NCBI RefSeq assembly: GCF_000715075.1 | Contig: NC_134081.1 | Coordinates: forward strand, 108,364,108-108,428,107 | Reading direction: 5' to 3' | Origin: Nicotiana tabacum | Lineage: Eukaryota > Streptophyta > Magnoliopsida > Solanales > Solanaceae | Length of the DNA stretch: 64,000 nt | Part shown: in pieces, positions 37,147 through 50,340 of the stretch | Position numbering within the stretch: the stretch's first letter is position 1 | How the letters are laid out: each line of letters starts with the position of its first letter | Notes under the pieces: model-generated | Databases searched by the model: none | Told to the model about the DNA's origin: nothing | Seen by the model: the letters and a program-made list of their open reading frames with translations, nothing else | Made by a program: the position numbers and the translations under genes

Positions 37147-40100
37147 TGTGATGACCCAAAATGTCATCTTTAAAGTTAATAATTAATTTTGTGTTCTAAG
37201 ACCTCGAAAAAAACTATTTATCATTACTCGACTTGCGTGCGTAGTCCGTAAAATTTTTCGAAAAGTTTTTATGTGAAAATGGATTAAAATGTGAATTAAA
37301 GCTTTAAAACTCATCTGAGTTAACTTTGGCCAACATTTTAACCAAACAGACTTGAATCAGTGTTTTTCTAGTTCCGCTAGGTCCGTATCGTGATTTGGTA
37401 CTTGGGCGTATGCCCGGAATTAAATTCCGAGGTCCCTAGCCCGAGATATGAAATTTTGATAAAAAATTAAAAGTTTTAAAAGCTTAAGTTCAAATAGTGA
37501 CCGGATGTCGAATTATGTACAAACGACACCGAAATAGAATTTTGATGATTCCAACAGCTCTGTATGGTGATTTTGGATTTAGGAGCGTGATCGGAATTTT
37601 ATTTGGAAGTCCGTAGTGAAATTAGGCTTGAAATGGCTAATATAGGAATTTAAGTTAGGAAGTTTGACCGGGGAGTTGACTTTTCCATATCGGGGTCGGA
37701 ATCCAGTTCCAAAACTTTTCATAGCTCCGTTATGCCATTTATGACTTGTGTGCAAAATTTGAGGTCAATCGGACTTGATTTTATAGGTTTCAATATCGAA
37801 TGTAGAAGTTAGAAATTTTTAAGTTTCATTAAGCTTGAATTGGGGTGTGATTTGTTATTTTAGTGTTCTTTGATGTGATTTGAGGTTTCAAATAAGTTCG
37901 TATGATGTTTCAGGACTTTTTGGTGTATTTGGTTGAGGGCCCGAGGGCCTCGTGTGTGTTTCGGATGGTTAACGGATCAAGAATTGAAGCTAGGATACTG
38001 CTGAAGTGAGTTTGCTGGTTTTTGGCTGATCTGTTTTTTTCCTTTATTTGTCAAAATCGGGCTCCATGACCGAGGTACAAAATCGGGCTCCATGACCGAG
38101 TTCCAGGACCGAGCTCCATGACCGAGGTCCAGGACCGAGCTCCATGATCGAGGTCCATGATCGAAGGTAGCTTGGACAGATCTGTAACTTATAAAAACAG
38201 GGGGCTTCGTCCCATTTGCCATTTTTGACAAATTGGAGCTTGAGGAGAGGCGATGTTGATTTATCTTCAAGGAAAAACATTGGAGTAAGTGATTCTAACT
38301 CGGATTTGGTCAATATACACGAATATATCATTGTTTTCACCATTTAATTAGTGCTTGAGATTGAAATTTTGAGAAACTTTTAGAAATATCATAGAAATGA
38401 ATTTTGGAGATTTCAGTGTCGATTCAGAGTCGGATTTGAGTGAAACTGGTATGGTTGAACTCGTAATTGAATGGGTTGTCAGATTTTGTGAGTTGCACTG
38501 TATTCCGAGACGTGGGCCCCACAGGCAATTTTTTACCTAATTTCGGATCTTATTGAAAAATATAGTATTTTCTTATGAAATTGATTCCTATTATTTTTAT
38601 TGACTGTATCGGATTAATTATGACTAGATTCTAGTCGATCAGAGTTGGTAAATCGAGGAAAAAGCATACTACTTGGTTAAATTGAAGCAAGTCGAGATAA
38701 GTGACTTGCCTAACTTTGTGTGGGGTAAATGTTTCCTAGGATTGGTATTAATTGTAATGTGATGAAAGTCGTGTACACGAGGTGACGAGTGTGTACACGG
38801 ACTAAATATGAAGGATTATGTTTTTTAAAATTGTGTAGACCACTGTTGCATATTAATTAAATTATTAAATCTTGTTATATTCTCCATCATTGATTTGATT
38901 TATATACTTTAAATTTTCTTGACCTTATCCTGCTAATTGTTTTACCTGTTTAGTTGGAACATGGATTCTTTTATTCTGTGCATTATTTGAAGGCTGATTT
39001 TTTTTAAAATTAAATATTATTAATATGATGTATTTGATATTTTTAAATTTGGTATTGAAGCAACGTATTAAAGAATTTGAAATATTATTTTGCTGAATTA
39101 TTTATTTCTGAATATTTTTCTAAGTTTCGTAAGCATTGTGATGGAGCCGTGAGCTCTTTATTGTGAAAGAATATTATTGATGATTTATTTTGGCATAAGT
39201 CGTGAGCTCTTTATTGTGGAAAAATATTATTGTTGAATTATTTTGACAAGTTAAATTATTTGAGCACTTGGGGTGCAAATTGTGATAGTGATACGCATAC
39301 AATGGTATAAGGTCTGGCTATTGAAATGCATGCGGTGAGATAAAAGTGGCTAGTAGGGGCAACTACTAGAAGTCATGCGGTGTGATAAGGATGGCGAAAA
39401 CGCGGGATGCTATTTCGAGAAAACTATTTTCTTTAATATAAATTGTGAAGGCTCCCGCGGTGAGATAAGAAAATCAAATATTGTGAATTTATTTATGATT
39501 TGGGACTACGAGGCGGAACCTCGGGGGTGTCCTTGTTGACATTGATTTATGGCCGCGGCTGCCTTTGATTATTTGTTTTAATTTTTTTAAAGTTGAAAGG
39601 AAATTCCGTTTTGATTCCACGAGATAATATTTGCCATTATTTTGTGTAATTAAATGGTGACATGCTACTTAATTCATTTTCATTGTCATTTTATTTTATT
39701 ATATCGTTAAACATTTTACCATGAAATTATTATTTTCCAGTAGGGCCTGACCTGACCTCGTCACTACTCTACCGAGTTTAGGCTTGGCACTTACTGGGTG
39801 CCGCTGTGATTTACTCATACTACGCTTCTGCACATCTTTTTGTGCAGATCCAGGTACTCCTTACTAGCCCCGACATCAGTGAATTACCTGTACACGAAGA
39901 CTTCGAGGTATATCTACCAGCGTTCGCTGACTTCGGAGTCCCCTTCTATCATTATTATGTTGCTTCCTTATTTTCTTCAGACCTTGATATATATATAGAG
40001 ACATTGCGGATAAAATTCTTAGAAGCTTGTGACTTATCTTTACCAGGTTTTGGGAGTTAAAATTATTTAAAATTTCAGATTTCTATGTTTATTCCTCATT

Positions 40101-40171
40101 GATAGGCTTACCTAGTCTTAGAGACTAGGTGCCATCACGACATCCTAAAGAGGGAATTTGGGGTCGTGACA
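37147..40171 (+). repeat. TKY-2 3' LTR (3025 bp)
   Basis: Matches 28984-31996 along its length. Differences: the word array at 38058-38166 has fewer units, and it keeps about 170 bp at 38748-38920 (with GTGTACACGAGGTGACGAG) that the 5' LTR has lost. A donor-like GTAAGT is at 38285-38290 and the weaker GATAAGT at 38696-38702. Ends GGGTCGTGACA at 40171. Confidence 0.93.
38058..38166. repeat. CCATGACCGAG word array, TKY-2 3' LTR
   Basis: About 6-7 units of the same words as at 29890-30095. Copy number is about half that of the 5' LTR array. Confidence 0.9.
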
Positions 40172-40347
40172 ATACTATACTATATATACATCTTATATAT
40201 CTTATATAAGATGTATATATAGCTTATATAGCAACTATATATATACTATACTATATATACATCTTATATATATATATATATAGAAATGGCCCTCAGGGGC
40301 CTGAACCCCAAGTTTTTGGTATAAATTTTTATGGGTCCTTACAATAA
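40172..40347. other. Host fragment between TKY-2 and SOLO-1
   Basis: Very AT-rich, with repeated ATACTATACTATATATACATC and a self-complementary CTTATATAAGATGTATATATAGC region. It continues the same kind of sequence as 42931-43150, so the two are pieces of one segment split by SOLO-1. No gene. Confidence 0.6.
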
Positions 40348-41039
40348 TGTAATGACCCAAAATGTCATCTTATGTTTTAGAACTCGAATCTGCGCTCTTA
40401 AGACTTAAAAATCTCATTTTTACCCTCCTCGATTTGTGTGCGCAGTCCGGGCAGGTTTCCAGAAAGCTTTTATGTTGAAAACTAATGAAAATAAGAATTT
40501 TTGCCTTAAAAGTTGATATTAGTTGACTTCGGTCAATATTTTTGGTAAACGGGCCCAGATCCGTGCTTTGACGGTCCCGGTAGGTCCGTATCGAATTATG
40601 GGACCTAGGCGTATGCCCGGAATCGAATTCGGAGGTCCCAAGCTCAAGTTATGAATTTTTGATGAAAGTTAAAAGTTTGGGAATTATTTGTTTTTAAGAA
40701 TTGATTGATATTTGGCATTGTTAGTATCAGGTCCGTACAGGTTCATTATGATATTTAAGACATGTCTGTGAAATTTGGTGAGAAATGGAGTTGATTTGAC
40801 ATGATTCAGACGTCCAGTTGAGAAATTAGAAGTTTTAAAGTGTTCTTGAGAATTTCATTTGATTTGTTGCTAAATTTAGAGTTCTAGGTGTTATTTTGGT
40901 GATTTGATCACGCGAGCAAGTTCGTATGATATTTTTGGACTTGTGTGCATGTTTGGAGCCCCGAGGGCTCGGGTGAGTTTTGGATAGGCCACGGGATGTT
41001 TTGGACTTGGGAAAAATCTAGTTTTCTGCAGATTCTGGT

Positions 41040-41350
41040 GTCTGTCAAATCCTTCTTCGCATTCGCGACAGTCCTCTCGCGAACGCAAAGAGTAATCTGA
41101 TGAGGCTGAGACTTCTTCTTCGCGAACGCGAAGGCCTGGTCGCGAACATGAAGTGATGGGGGATTTACCCTTCGCGAACACGACCGGCTCAACGCGAATG
41201 CGAAGCATGTGTGGACCTGGGGAGGGGGGGGTGGTCGTTCCTTCAGTGCGAACGCGAGCCATTGCTCGTGAACACGAAAGCCAAAGGGGAGTGATCCTCG
41301 CGAACACGAAGGCTTGGAAGACAGTATCCTTCGCGAACGCGATGAACACT
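41040..41350. repeat. TTCGCGAACGCGAAG word array in SOLO-1
   Basis: About 9-10 CpG-rich, self-complementary words (TCGCGAACGCGAAG and variants) spaced 20-40 bp apart. Open frames on both strands here are by-products of the CpG-rich words. Confidence 0.88.
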
Positions 41351-41984
41351 ATCGCCCAGCACTTAACAGAACCCAAAATGGGATTTTTGAGCTAAATTTT
41401 GGATTTTTATGAAAAATTAGTATTTTCTTATGGAATTAGTTCCAATAAATTTTATTGACTAACGAATTATTTGTGACTAGATTCAAGGATTTTGGAGACC
41501 AATTCGCGTGGCAAGGGCATAGCAGAATAAAGAATTACGCGATTTGAGGTAAGTAACAATTTTAAATCTGGTCCTGAAGGTATGAAACCCCGAATTTTTG
41601 TATCATGTGATTGCTTTGGAGGTGACGCACTTGCTAGGTAACGAGCGTGTGGGCGTGCACCGAGGGGATTGTGACTTGGTTTGACCCGTGAAACTGTAAA
41701 GTTGAATAATTTTTTGTTAGCTATATGTTCTCTATGTGTTGTGGAAATTTGACTGTAAGACATGTTAGAAACCATGATAAGGCTATATGTTAGTACTGTT
41801 GGGACCCACATAGGTCATGTACATGTTGAATTATCTGCTAAATTGTTGTTTGGTACTCAGTCATAGTTTACTTGTTTATTTTATCTTAGTCTCTATTGTT
41901 CATTATTGATGCATCATATCATTATTGTTTGGGCTGATTTCATGATTATTGACTGAGTGAGGTCGAGGGCCTGATTGTGAGATG

Positions 41985-42160
41985 ATGATACTATAGCATG
42001 TGAGTTGTCCGTGCAGCAAGTGAGTTGGCCGTGCGGATCCAGATATTGATACTATAGTACGTGAGTTATCCGTGCAGCACGTGAGTTGGCCGTGCAGATC
42101 CATATATTGATACTATGGCACGTGAGTTATCCGTGCAGCATGTGAGTTGGCCGTGCAGAT
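41985..42160. repeat. 61-bp G-box repeat in SOLO-1
   Basis: Units of CACGTGAGTT.TCCGTGCAG, CA(C/T)GTGAGTTGGCCGTGC and ATATTGATACTAT, about three copies. It is followed by the family-conserved block GGGTACCCATTGAGTGTGAG at about 42219. Confidence 0.85.
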
Positions 42161-42930
42161 TATAGCGCTTGGGCTGTAGGAGCCCCTCCGGAGTCTATAC
42201 ACCCCCAGTGAGTGCGGGTACCCATTGAGTGTGAGTACTGAGGGATGAGAGCCGAGTGGTTGAGCGGTTGTGACGAGTTGAGTATCTGTTGCCAGAGAGG
42301 ATGTACTTGCTTTTCATATGTTGTTGCACTAGTTGCTATCTGTCATTGATATGAAATTCTCTAAAAGATTTTATATCCGGATCACATGAACTTGAACTGT
42401 ATAAAAATTATTTGACTTAAACTTTTAGAATTGAAAGCATGTCTACTCTCTGCTGGAATTACTGAAAATGAGTTGTAACTGTGCAGCTCATCATTATCTT
42501 CAGTTCCTTAGTTATTATTGTTACTTGCTGAGTTGGTTGTACTCATACTACACCCGGCACTTCGTGTGCAAATTCAGGTGTTCCCGGACATAGCGGGTGT
42601 TGATTCTCTCGCACAGTTGATTTTCCAGAAATTCAGAGGTAGCTGCCGTGTTTCGCAAACCTTGTCTCTCTTTCCCTATCTCCTTGTTACTGTATTTGGC
42701 CTCAGATTATCATAGACCGTATTTTTCAGACTTGTATTTATATTAGATGCTCATGTACTCAGTGATTCCAGGTTTTGGGAAGTGTTCGTATCAGTATTTG
42801 TGGGATTTTGTACTGTATTTAAATATTGCATTTTGAAACTTGAAGAGAAATTGTAGTATATGGAGATTATCGGCTTGCCTAGTATTGAGATAGGTGTCAT
42901 CACGACAGATTGGTATTTTGGGTCGTGACA

Positions 42931-43656
42931 ATAAACTGCATAAGATGTACATATAGTATAGTACATATATATATATGTGTATATGTATGTATGTATGTAT
43001 GTATATACTAAGTGTAAAGTATATAAGCTATGTAAGATGTACATATAGTATAGTATAGTATATATATATTTCACTGGATTGTTGTTGTTGTTGTTGTTGT
43101 ATATATAGTATAGTATAATATATATACTAAGTGTATAGTATATAAGCTATATTCGATATAACATTAGCTATATTAAGATGTGTATATATATTCGGGCGTA
43201 CTGACGGCCTTAGTAAATTAAATATATTACAATTTAGGATGTTAAATTAATTAAATATTATGTACATATATGTATATATACATATATATATATATTGGTA
43301 AATTAAATATATATAATTTTTGTTATATTAAAAACCAATTGCCTTGGGCGGGAAAGCATAATTTCAAATATTCCGACCGAAATCGGTCGGAATTTTTGAA
43401 AGATTTTAATAAAAAATTATTTTTGTAAATAATATACAAGTATGACTAGGTCTTTGTCAAATATTGATCAATTTCCGACCGAAATCGATCCGAATTTTTA
43501 TATATTTGTTGTGGGACCACTATTTCTGTTGTGAGAAATATTTTCTTTGACTTTTGTGACCAATTTACTTAATTTCCGACCTATTTCGTTCGATTTGTTT
43601 TCCGACCGATTTCGGTCGGTATTCTGTGGACGGATTTTGACAGTTTTCTAGTAGTG
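42931..43656. mobile_element. CACTA-type (En/Spm) transposon terminal region
   Basis: On the minus strand the segment begins CACTACTAGAAAACTGTC at 43656, a typical CACTA terminus, and the next three bases (tag, 43657-43659) could be one target copy. Inside are four palindromes of the CCGACCGA..TCGGTCGG type (43371-43392, 43473-43494, 43573-43592, 43601-43620), of which two are decayed. Such subterminal repeats are where En/Spm transposases bind. The other terminus was not found; it may lie before position 1 or be lost. The rest is TA-rich DNA with a GTT microsatellite (43080-43101). No transposase frame seen. Confidence 0.75.
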
Positions 43657-43762
43657 TAGCATTAAGATAAACCAACGATGTAGATTTAATCCATCATGAG
43701 TTTGATGTGTGGCTGTGATGCATTGTAAATAATCAGCTTCAACTAATAAAATAGTTGACACA
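43657..43762. other. Short unassigned sequence
   Basis: About 100 bp between the CACTA terminus and an LTR fragment. Nothing recognised. Confidence 0.4.
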
Positions 43763-44603
43763 TGGTCACGTCCCGAAATCCACTAGTCGTGATGGCACCT
43801 AACCCAACCCGCTAGGTAAGCCAATTAATGATTATCCATTTTCAATTAACTTAATAAAACAATTAAACAAAGGAATTTTCTAAGTCTTATACATCCCCAA
43901 GGACTGGTAGTACAAATCATGAGCTTCTAAGAACAGAATTTACAAGCTGATATGAAGTAAATACATCTTCTGTTTGAAAAGTACATAAATAGAGTTTTTT
44001 TTTCCACAAATCTAAGGCTACCATGAACAAGAGGCAGCTACAAAAAGAACGCAGGTACATCTTCAATCCCGGCAACCATCAAGCACAACAACAACAGCAG
44101 CCAACATCTGCACGCAATGTGCAGAAATGTAATATTAGTACAACCGACCCCATGTACTGAGTAAGTATCTTGTCTAACCTCGTCGAAGTAGTGACGAGGC
44201 TTTGATACAACCAACCCCATGTACTGAGTAAGTATCTTGTCTAACCTCGTCGAAGTAGTGACGAGGCTTTGATTAGAAGATGTCCATTGATAAAATCTGA
44301 AATGTAAACTAACAATAGAACTATACTACAGTACAACAGAATAGAGCACACGAAACGATTATAAAAAGCAATAACGGAGTACTAAAAGAAAACACAATTC
44401 AACAGGTATCAATATCTCACCCAATCCTTCCTGAGAGCGAAAGACAATAAATCTCAACAATTACCTCAAAGCTTTTATAATGTGAGAAATATACTCAATA
44501 CATCAAATCCAACGGCACGACAACACTCTTCGTGCATTTATCTCATCCTCGCCAATTATGCGTAAAACAGTACCCAACAAATGACAGAAATGCTGATAAC
44601 AGA
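43763..44603 (-). repeat. LTR fragment of a Tekay-type element
   Basis: Minus strand ends in a decayed GGGACGTGACCA (family end GGGTCGTGACA) preceded by the conserved AGGTGCCATCACGAC block. It contains a 67-bp tandem duplication (44140-44206 and 44207-44273) around ACCTCGTCGAAGTAGTGACG, and near 44510 the GCACGA words of the TKY-3 LTR type. It stops where TKY-3 begins, so TKY-3 probably inserted into it. Confidence 0.7.
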
Positions 44604-46145
44604 GGTAACGACCCGACTTGTCGATTTGAGTTATTACTCTCCTTTATACTATTTGATATTTTGAATAGCTTCATATAATGTACTATGACTTGTGTGCAAA
44701 ATATGAGGTCAATCGGACTTGATTTGCCATGTTTTGGCATCGAACCTAGGATATTTCGATATCGATTCTTCAAGAATACGTGGTATCACATTAAGAAAAT
44801 GATCTCCAAATTCAGTTTTGATTGAATCATTATATCCGTATTGAAATTTTTGAGCCATAGCAAAAATAATCGTCGAATTCGGATATCGTATGAGAAAGTT
44901 ATGCCCATTTCCGTGTCAAAAAATATTTTCCGTCGCCGTCAGCGCCCAGGGTAGCGTGGGGCGCTAGCCCTGGCGCTGAGATGTTTAAAGGTACTGTAAA
45001 TAGCGCCACATGTAGTGCCCCACGCTACCTGTGGCTTGGGGAGCTCGGTTTGGGCGATTTTCATGGGTAAACATTGGGGCAAGAGTTCCTTATCCTATAT
45101 TGATTATATTTCATGATTCCATACTCATTTACATCATGAATCCGTGAATTTATGGAAGAAAAATCAGATTTTTGTAAAATCTTCCAAAAATATTAAATGA
45201 AGATTTGAAGGTCAATCCGATATCAGAATTTGATAAAATTGGTATGGGTGAACTCGTAATTGAATGAGTTGTCGGATATTTTGAGTTTCGTCGGATTCCG
45301 AGAGGTGGGTCCCACGAGCAATTTTTGGGTTAAATTTCGGATTTTTGTAGAAAATTTGTATTTTCATATGGAATTTATTCCTACAATTTGTATTGATTTA
45401 TTCGAATTAATTATGCCTAGATTCGAGCCGATCGGAGCCGGAAAAATCGAGGAAAAGGCATACTACTTGACTGATTGAGCGCAGTTTGAGGTAAGTGTCT
45501 TGCTTAACCTCGAGTGAGAAAATTACCCCTTAGGCATTGAGTCTTATGTGAAAATTGTGTGATTAGAAGCCGTGTACGCGAGGTGATGAGTACGTACTCG
45601 GGCTTATATGAGTAAATTTTATTGGTTTAAAGTTTTAGGCATTTTTATGTATTAAATTGTATAATTGTTGGCATTAATAAATCCTTGAATTATCACGCTT
45701 CGTTCCTTATTTGTCAAGTTTGTATTTTAGATAATAAATTCGGTGTTATTGTCACTTGGATTTTACGTGAATTTCGTGTGTTTGTTGATTTGATATTTTC
45801 TTGAAATTAAATCCATGATGGAACCCTTTTCTGCAAATATTTATTAATAAGTTTAAATTGAGGAGTTAATATAATTATCAAGAATTTGGATTAATGAAGG
45901 CGTTGCTCTATACTGAGTATTTTTCACCTCTAGTGATTGTTTTGAGGTTTATTATACATGGTGTGGAGCCTTGGACTATTTGTTAAGAAATGTATTGATT
46001 CTGCTACATATTTGGAATTTGGTTGTGGTTAGTGGAAATTTGCGATATGAATTGTTTTATTGTGTTGTGATTTAAACACTCTTCTTGATGTTATTTATGC
46101 TTCCTACCTTGCTTGTTAATGATATACATGTTCTTAGTAAGGAAG

Positions 46146-46320
46146 AGTGTAAAGCACTATATTATCATGCGAGGGAGAGTATAAAGCACGAAGGGTGATG
46201 TCATGCCATTTGAGAGTGTAAAGCACGAAGGGTGATGCCGTTCCATTTGAGAGTGTAAAGCACGAAGGGTGATGTCGTGCCATTTGAGAGTGTAAAGCAC
46301 GAAGGGTGATGCCGTTCAAT
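46146..46320. repeat. 37-bp tandem repeat (GTAAAGCACGAAGGGTGATG) in TKY-3 5' LTR
   Basis: AAAGCACGAAG recurs at steps of 37 bp (46183, 46220, 46257, 46294). The homologous array in the 3' LTR is at 63060-63240. Confidence 0.9.
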
Positions 46321-48684
46321 TATTTTTATATTATCATATATTCATGGCACGAAGGGTGTTTTCGTCTTGTCTAAATTGTCGGTTTTGGTTTTAAGGTATT
46401 TCGAAGTTAGCTTGGAAGAATGAATTTCATATTGGAAGCTTAAGTTGAAATAGTTAATCGGGTATTGACTTATATGTAAACAACCCCAGAATAGAGTTTT
46501 GATGATTCCAATAGCTCCGTATGGTGATTTTGGACTTAAGAGCGTGTCCGGAAAATTATTTGGAGGTCGGTAGAGGAATTAGGCTTGAAATGGCGAAAGT
46601 TGAATTTTTGGGAAGTTTGACTAGGGAGTTGACTTTTTGATATTGGAGTCGGAATTCAGTTCTGAAAATTTTCATAGATCCGTTATATCATTTATGATTT
46701 GTGTGCAAAATTTGAGGTCAATCAAAATTGATTTGATATGTTTCGGCGTAAATTATAGAATTTGGAAGATTTGAAAACTCATAATACGATTCGATGCGCG
46801 ATTCGTAATTTCGGCATTGCTTGGCATGGTTTGAAGCCTCAATTAAGTTCGTATTGTGTTTTGGGACATGTTCGTATATTTGGTTAAGGTCCCTAGGGCC
46901 TCGGGTGGATTTCGGAAGGATAACGGAATGGATTTCTGACAAAAGTAACTGCTGGAATTTTTCTGCTGCATAAGCTGTTTTTGGACAGCAACTGGTGCAA
47001 TCACAGAGCTGACTTTGAAGCTTATATCTCGAAATCTATAAGAAATCTGAAAATTATCAAAACATAAAAGTTGTAGCCCTTTGATTCTAGTTTTCAGAAA
47101 ATTAAACCATTCATCATTTGGACAATTGTACAGAAAGTTATGGTCGACTCGATAAAGGCTGGTAGCAATTTATATTTGCCCGAAAATCAGGCAAAGTCGC
47201 ATTTCACACATGCGACTTGCTTGGGCAGAATGCTTAAAAACGGGAGTTAGCCATTTTTACTAATTTTTGAGTTTTGAGTCTCGGATTTGGGCGATTCCAA
47301 AGGGATTTTTCATGACTTCAACTTGGGTAAGTGTCCTATATCCAAAAGTGATTATATTTCATAAATCCATGATTATATTCATCATTTATTTCGGATTTAA
47401 ATGGAAGAAATCAAGACTTTTGCAAAACTTTTCAAGAACGAAAATTTTAGATTTGGAGGTTGAGTTGTTATCAAAATTTGATAAAATTAGTATGGGTGGA
47501 CTCGTAATTGAATGGGTTGTCGGATTTTGTGATTCGTCAGATTCCGAGATGTGGGCCCCATGGGCAATTTTTGAGTTAAATTTTGAATTTTTATGGAAAA
47601 TTTGCATTTTCTTATGGAATTAATTACAATAAATTTTATTGACTGAATGGGATTATTTGGAGGCCAATTCACGAGGCAAAGGCTTAGCGGAATAAGAATT
47701 TCATGGTTTGAGGTAAGTAACAGTTTTAAATATGGTCCTGAGGGTATGAAACCCCAAATTATTGTATTATGTGAGTATTTTGGAGGTGACGCATATGCTA
47801 GGTGATGGGCGTGTGGGCGTGCACCGTAGGAATTGGGACTTGGTCCATTCCGTGAAACTGGAAAGTTGAATAAGCTTGTCGTTAGCTATGTGCCCTTTAT
47901 ATGCTATAAATATTTAATAGTGAAGCATGCTTAGGTTATGTGTTGGTAATCTAAAGACCACAGAGGTCTTATACATGTTGAATTATATGCTAAATTATTG
48001 TTTTGTACTCAGTCACAGTTTACTTGTTTGTCACGACCCAAACTAACCCTACCGTGATGGCGCCTATCGTGGAACTAGGAAAGCCGGCTCATTTCCAAAA
48101 CAAACCTATATTTTCATTTCAATGAAAAATTCAAGGATGTTTAACATAAAAACCTTCGTAAAGGAGTTCAAATCAAAACAAAAGTGCAGAAAAGAAAAGC
48201 ATGACATCGGGGTGTCTCTAGTCATGAGCATCTACTACAATTTATCTAAAAATATCAAGACTAACATAGTCTGATAAATAGCTAAATACAACTAAAGAAA
48301 GATAGGAGGGAGAAGAGAAGGGCTATGATCGCCAGGCAGCTACCTTGCTATCCCCGAGAAAATCTGCAACCGGAATAGTCAATAGCCGCTACTGTGTCCA
48401 GCTACACCTGGATCCGCACACAAGGTGCAGGGAGTAACGTGAGTACGCCAACTCAGTAAGTAATAACAATAAATAAAGACTGAGTAGTAGTGACGAGCAA
48501 TAAAGCATATAACGTTCATATCAGGAAATCTCTCAGTAAAATACAACATGCTTTAAAAATCAGTGTTTGAATCAAATCATCTCGTTTAAAACTGAGTTCC
48601 AGTAAAAATCATTTAAAGATATTTTTCAACAGTTTCAAACAGAGGCTCAATGCAAAGGTGAGCAAAAATGATGAAATCATAAAC

Positions 48685-48840
48685 AACAGCCCCTCGGGCA
48701 GACCTCACAAACAGCCCTCGGGCAAAACATCACTCATATACAGCCCCTCAGGAAAACCTCACAATCACTCATGCCTCTCGGGCATACCTCACAATCACTC
48801 ATACCACTTGGGCATACCTCACAATCACTTATTCCTCCCA
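48685..48840. repeat. CCTCGGGCATACCTCACAA repeat in SOLO-2
   Basis: About five units of 28-30 bp with GCC(C)CTCGGGCA and CCTCACAATCACTC. It lies beside the family-conserved block with GGTACC and CTTACTGGGGGTG. Confidence 0.82.
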
Positions 48841-50019
48841 GTCACTCAGCACTCGGCACTCACACTCAATAGGTACCTGTGCTTACTGGGGGTGTGTACA
48901 GATTCCGGAGGGGCTCCTTCAGCCCCAAGCGCTATATCAAGACAAATCATGGCATAAATCACTCAGGACCTCGGCCTATATCAAACATGTTGCGACGCGC
49001 AGCCCGATCACATAATTATCCTCACAAATCAGGCCCTCGGCCTTACTCAGTCATAAACCTCTCAAGCCACTTGGGCTCTCAGTAAAAATAGGGTGCTTAG
49101 CCCAAAACAACATTTATATGCATCAAAACAGAGTAATAAATTTGAGTCATGCAGTAAACAGGTATAACCATGACTGAGTATAGATTTTCAATCGAAACAG
49201 TGAGAGGATAGTAAGAAAACGGCCCCTAAGGGTCCAAACAACACTGGCAAAAGGCCCAAACATGGCATTCCGCCCAATTTACAGAAACTCATTTCTAAAA
49301 CTCACAAGTATCATATAGTTTCAACAAAATATGCAACTTTACAGTTGCTACGGGATGGACCAAGTCACAATCCCCAATGGGGCACACCCACACGCCCGTC
49401 ACCAACATGTGTGTCACCTCAAAATAGTTAATGATGTGAAATTCGGGGTTTCATACTCTCAGGACTAGATTTACAATCGTTACTTACCTCAAATCGATCA
49501 AGTCCCTACTCTGCGATGCTCTTTCCTCTCGACTCGGCCTCCAAATGCCCCGAATCTATTCACAATCAGTACAATACCATCAATATACACTAATGGAATG
49601 AATTCCACAAGAAAAACTATAAAATTAGGCCAAAACCCAAAATTGGCTCAAACCCGGCCCACGGGCCCATGACTCGGTATCGGGTAAAAGTCACAAATTA
49701 CAAACACCCATTTACTCATGAGTCCAACCATACTAGTTTCACTCAAATCCGACTTCGAATCGACATTCAAATCCAAAAATTCAATTTATGAAGTTTCTAT
49801 AATTTTCCCAAAATTTCCACCTCAAAGTACTAATCAGATGTTGAAATCATTGATGTATTCATGTATATTAACCAAATTCGAGTGAGAATCACTTACCCCA
49901 ATGAATTTCATGAAAACCCCATGAAATATCGCCACAAACCGAGCTCCCTAGGTCCAAAATATGAAATAATGCCCTAAACCCCGTTTATAAAGTGCACCTC
50001 TGATCTCCCACTTCGCGGT

Positions 50020-50340
50020 CCGCAAATATTTCGAGCGCGGCCGCGCCCCAGGTCCCGCGGTTACAAAAAACTGGTGCGGTCCATGAAATTCTTGATGGTT
50101 GCACTGCCAGGCTTTAGTATTTTGGCCATAACTTTCTGGAAACTAGACATGAAGGGCTACAACTTTCGTTTTTAAATCATCTCAAAATTCCTTGTAGATC
50201 AAAAGATATAGGCTTCCGAAGTCGGACCAGCGGATCTGCAGAACTTTCCACGGAGTGCGGACGAGGAAGAATCATGCAATCCACGAAATTCCAAGCGCGG
50301 CCGTGAAATTCTGCTGAGGTCCGCGAAATTCAAAGCACCA
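50020..50340. repeat. GCGGTCCGCGAAATT-type word array in SOLO-2
   Basis: Scattered CpG-rich words (GCGGTCCGC, GCGCGGCCGC, TCCGCGAAATT, CCACGAAATTCC) about 20-40 bp apart. It is at the same position from the LTR start as the arrays of the other LTRs. Confidence 0.75.

Larger units (their letters stand above)
40348..42930 (+). mobile_element. SOLO-1: solo Tekay-type LTR (2583 bp)
   Basis: Starts TGTAATGACCCAAAATG and ends TTTTGGGTCGTGACA, with no primer site or internal region on either side. The left flank is aataa and the right flank ataaa; they agree as a 5-bp target duplication if one A was lost. Contains a TCGCGAACGCGAAG word array (41040-41350), a donor-like GTAAGT at 41549-41554, and the CACGTG repeat (41985-42160). 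Solo LTRs arise by recombination between the two LTRs of one element. Confidence 0.9.

Noticed and set aside
40891..41395. ORFs of up to 161 codons on both strands
   Set aside because: Caused by CpG-rich TTCGCGAACGCGAAG words inside SOLO-1, which remove stop codons by composition.
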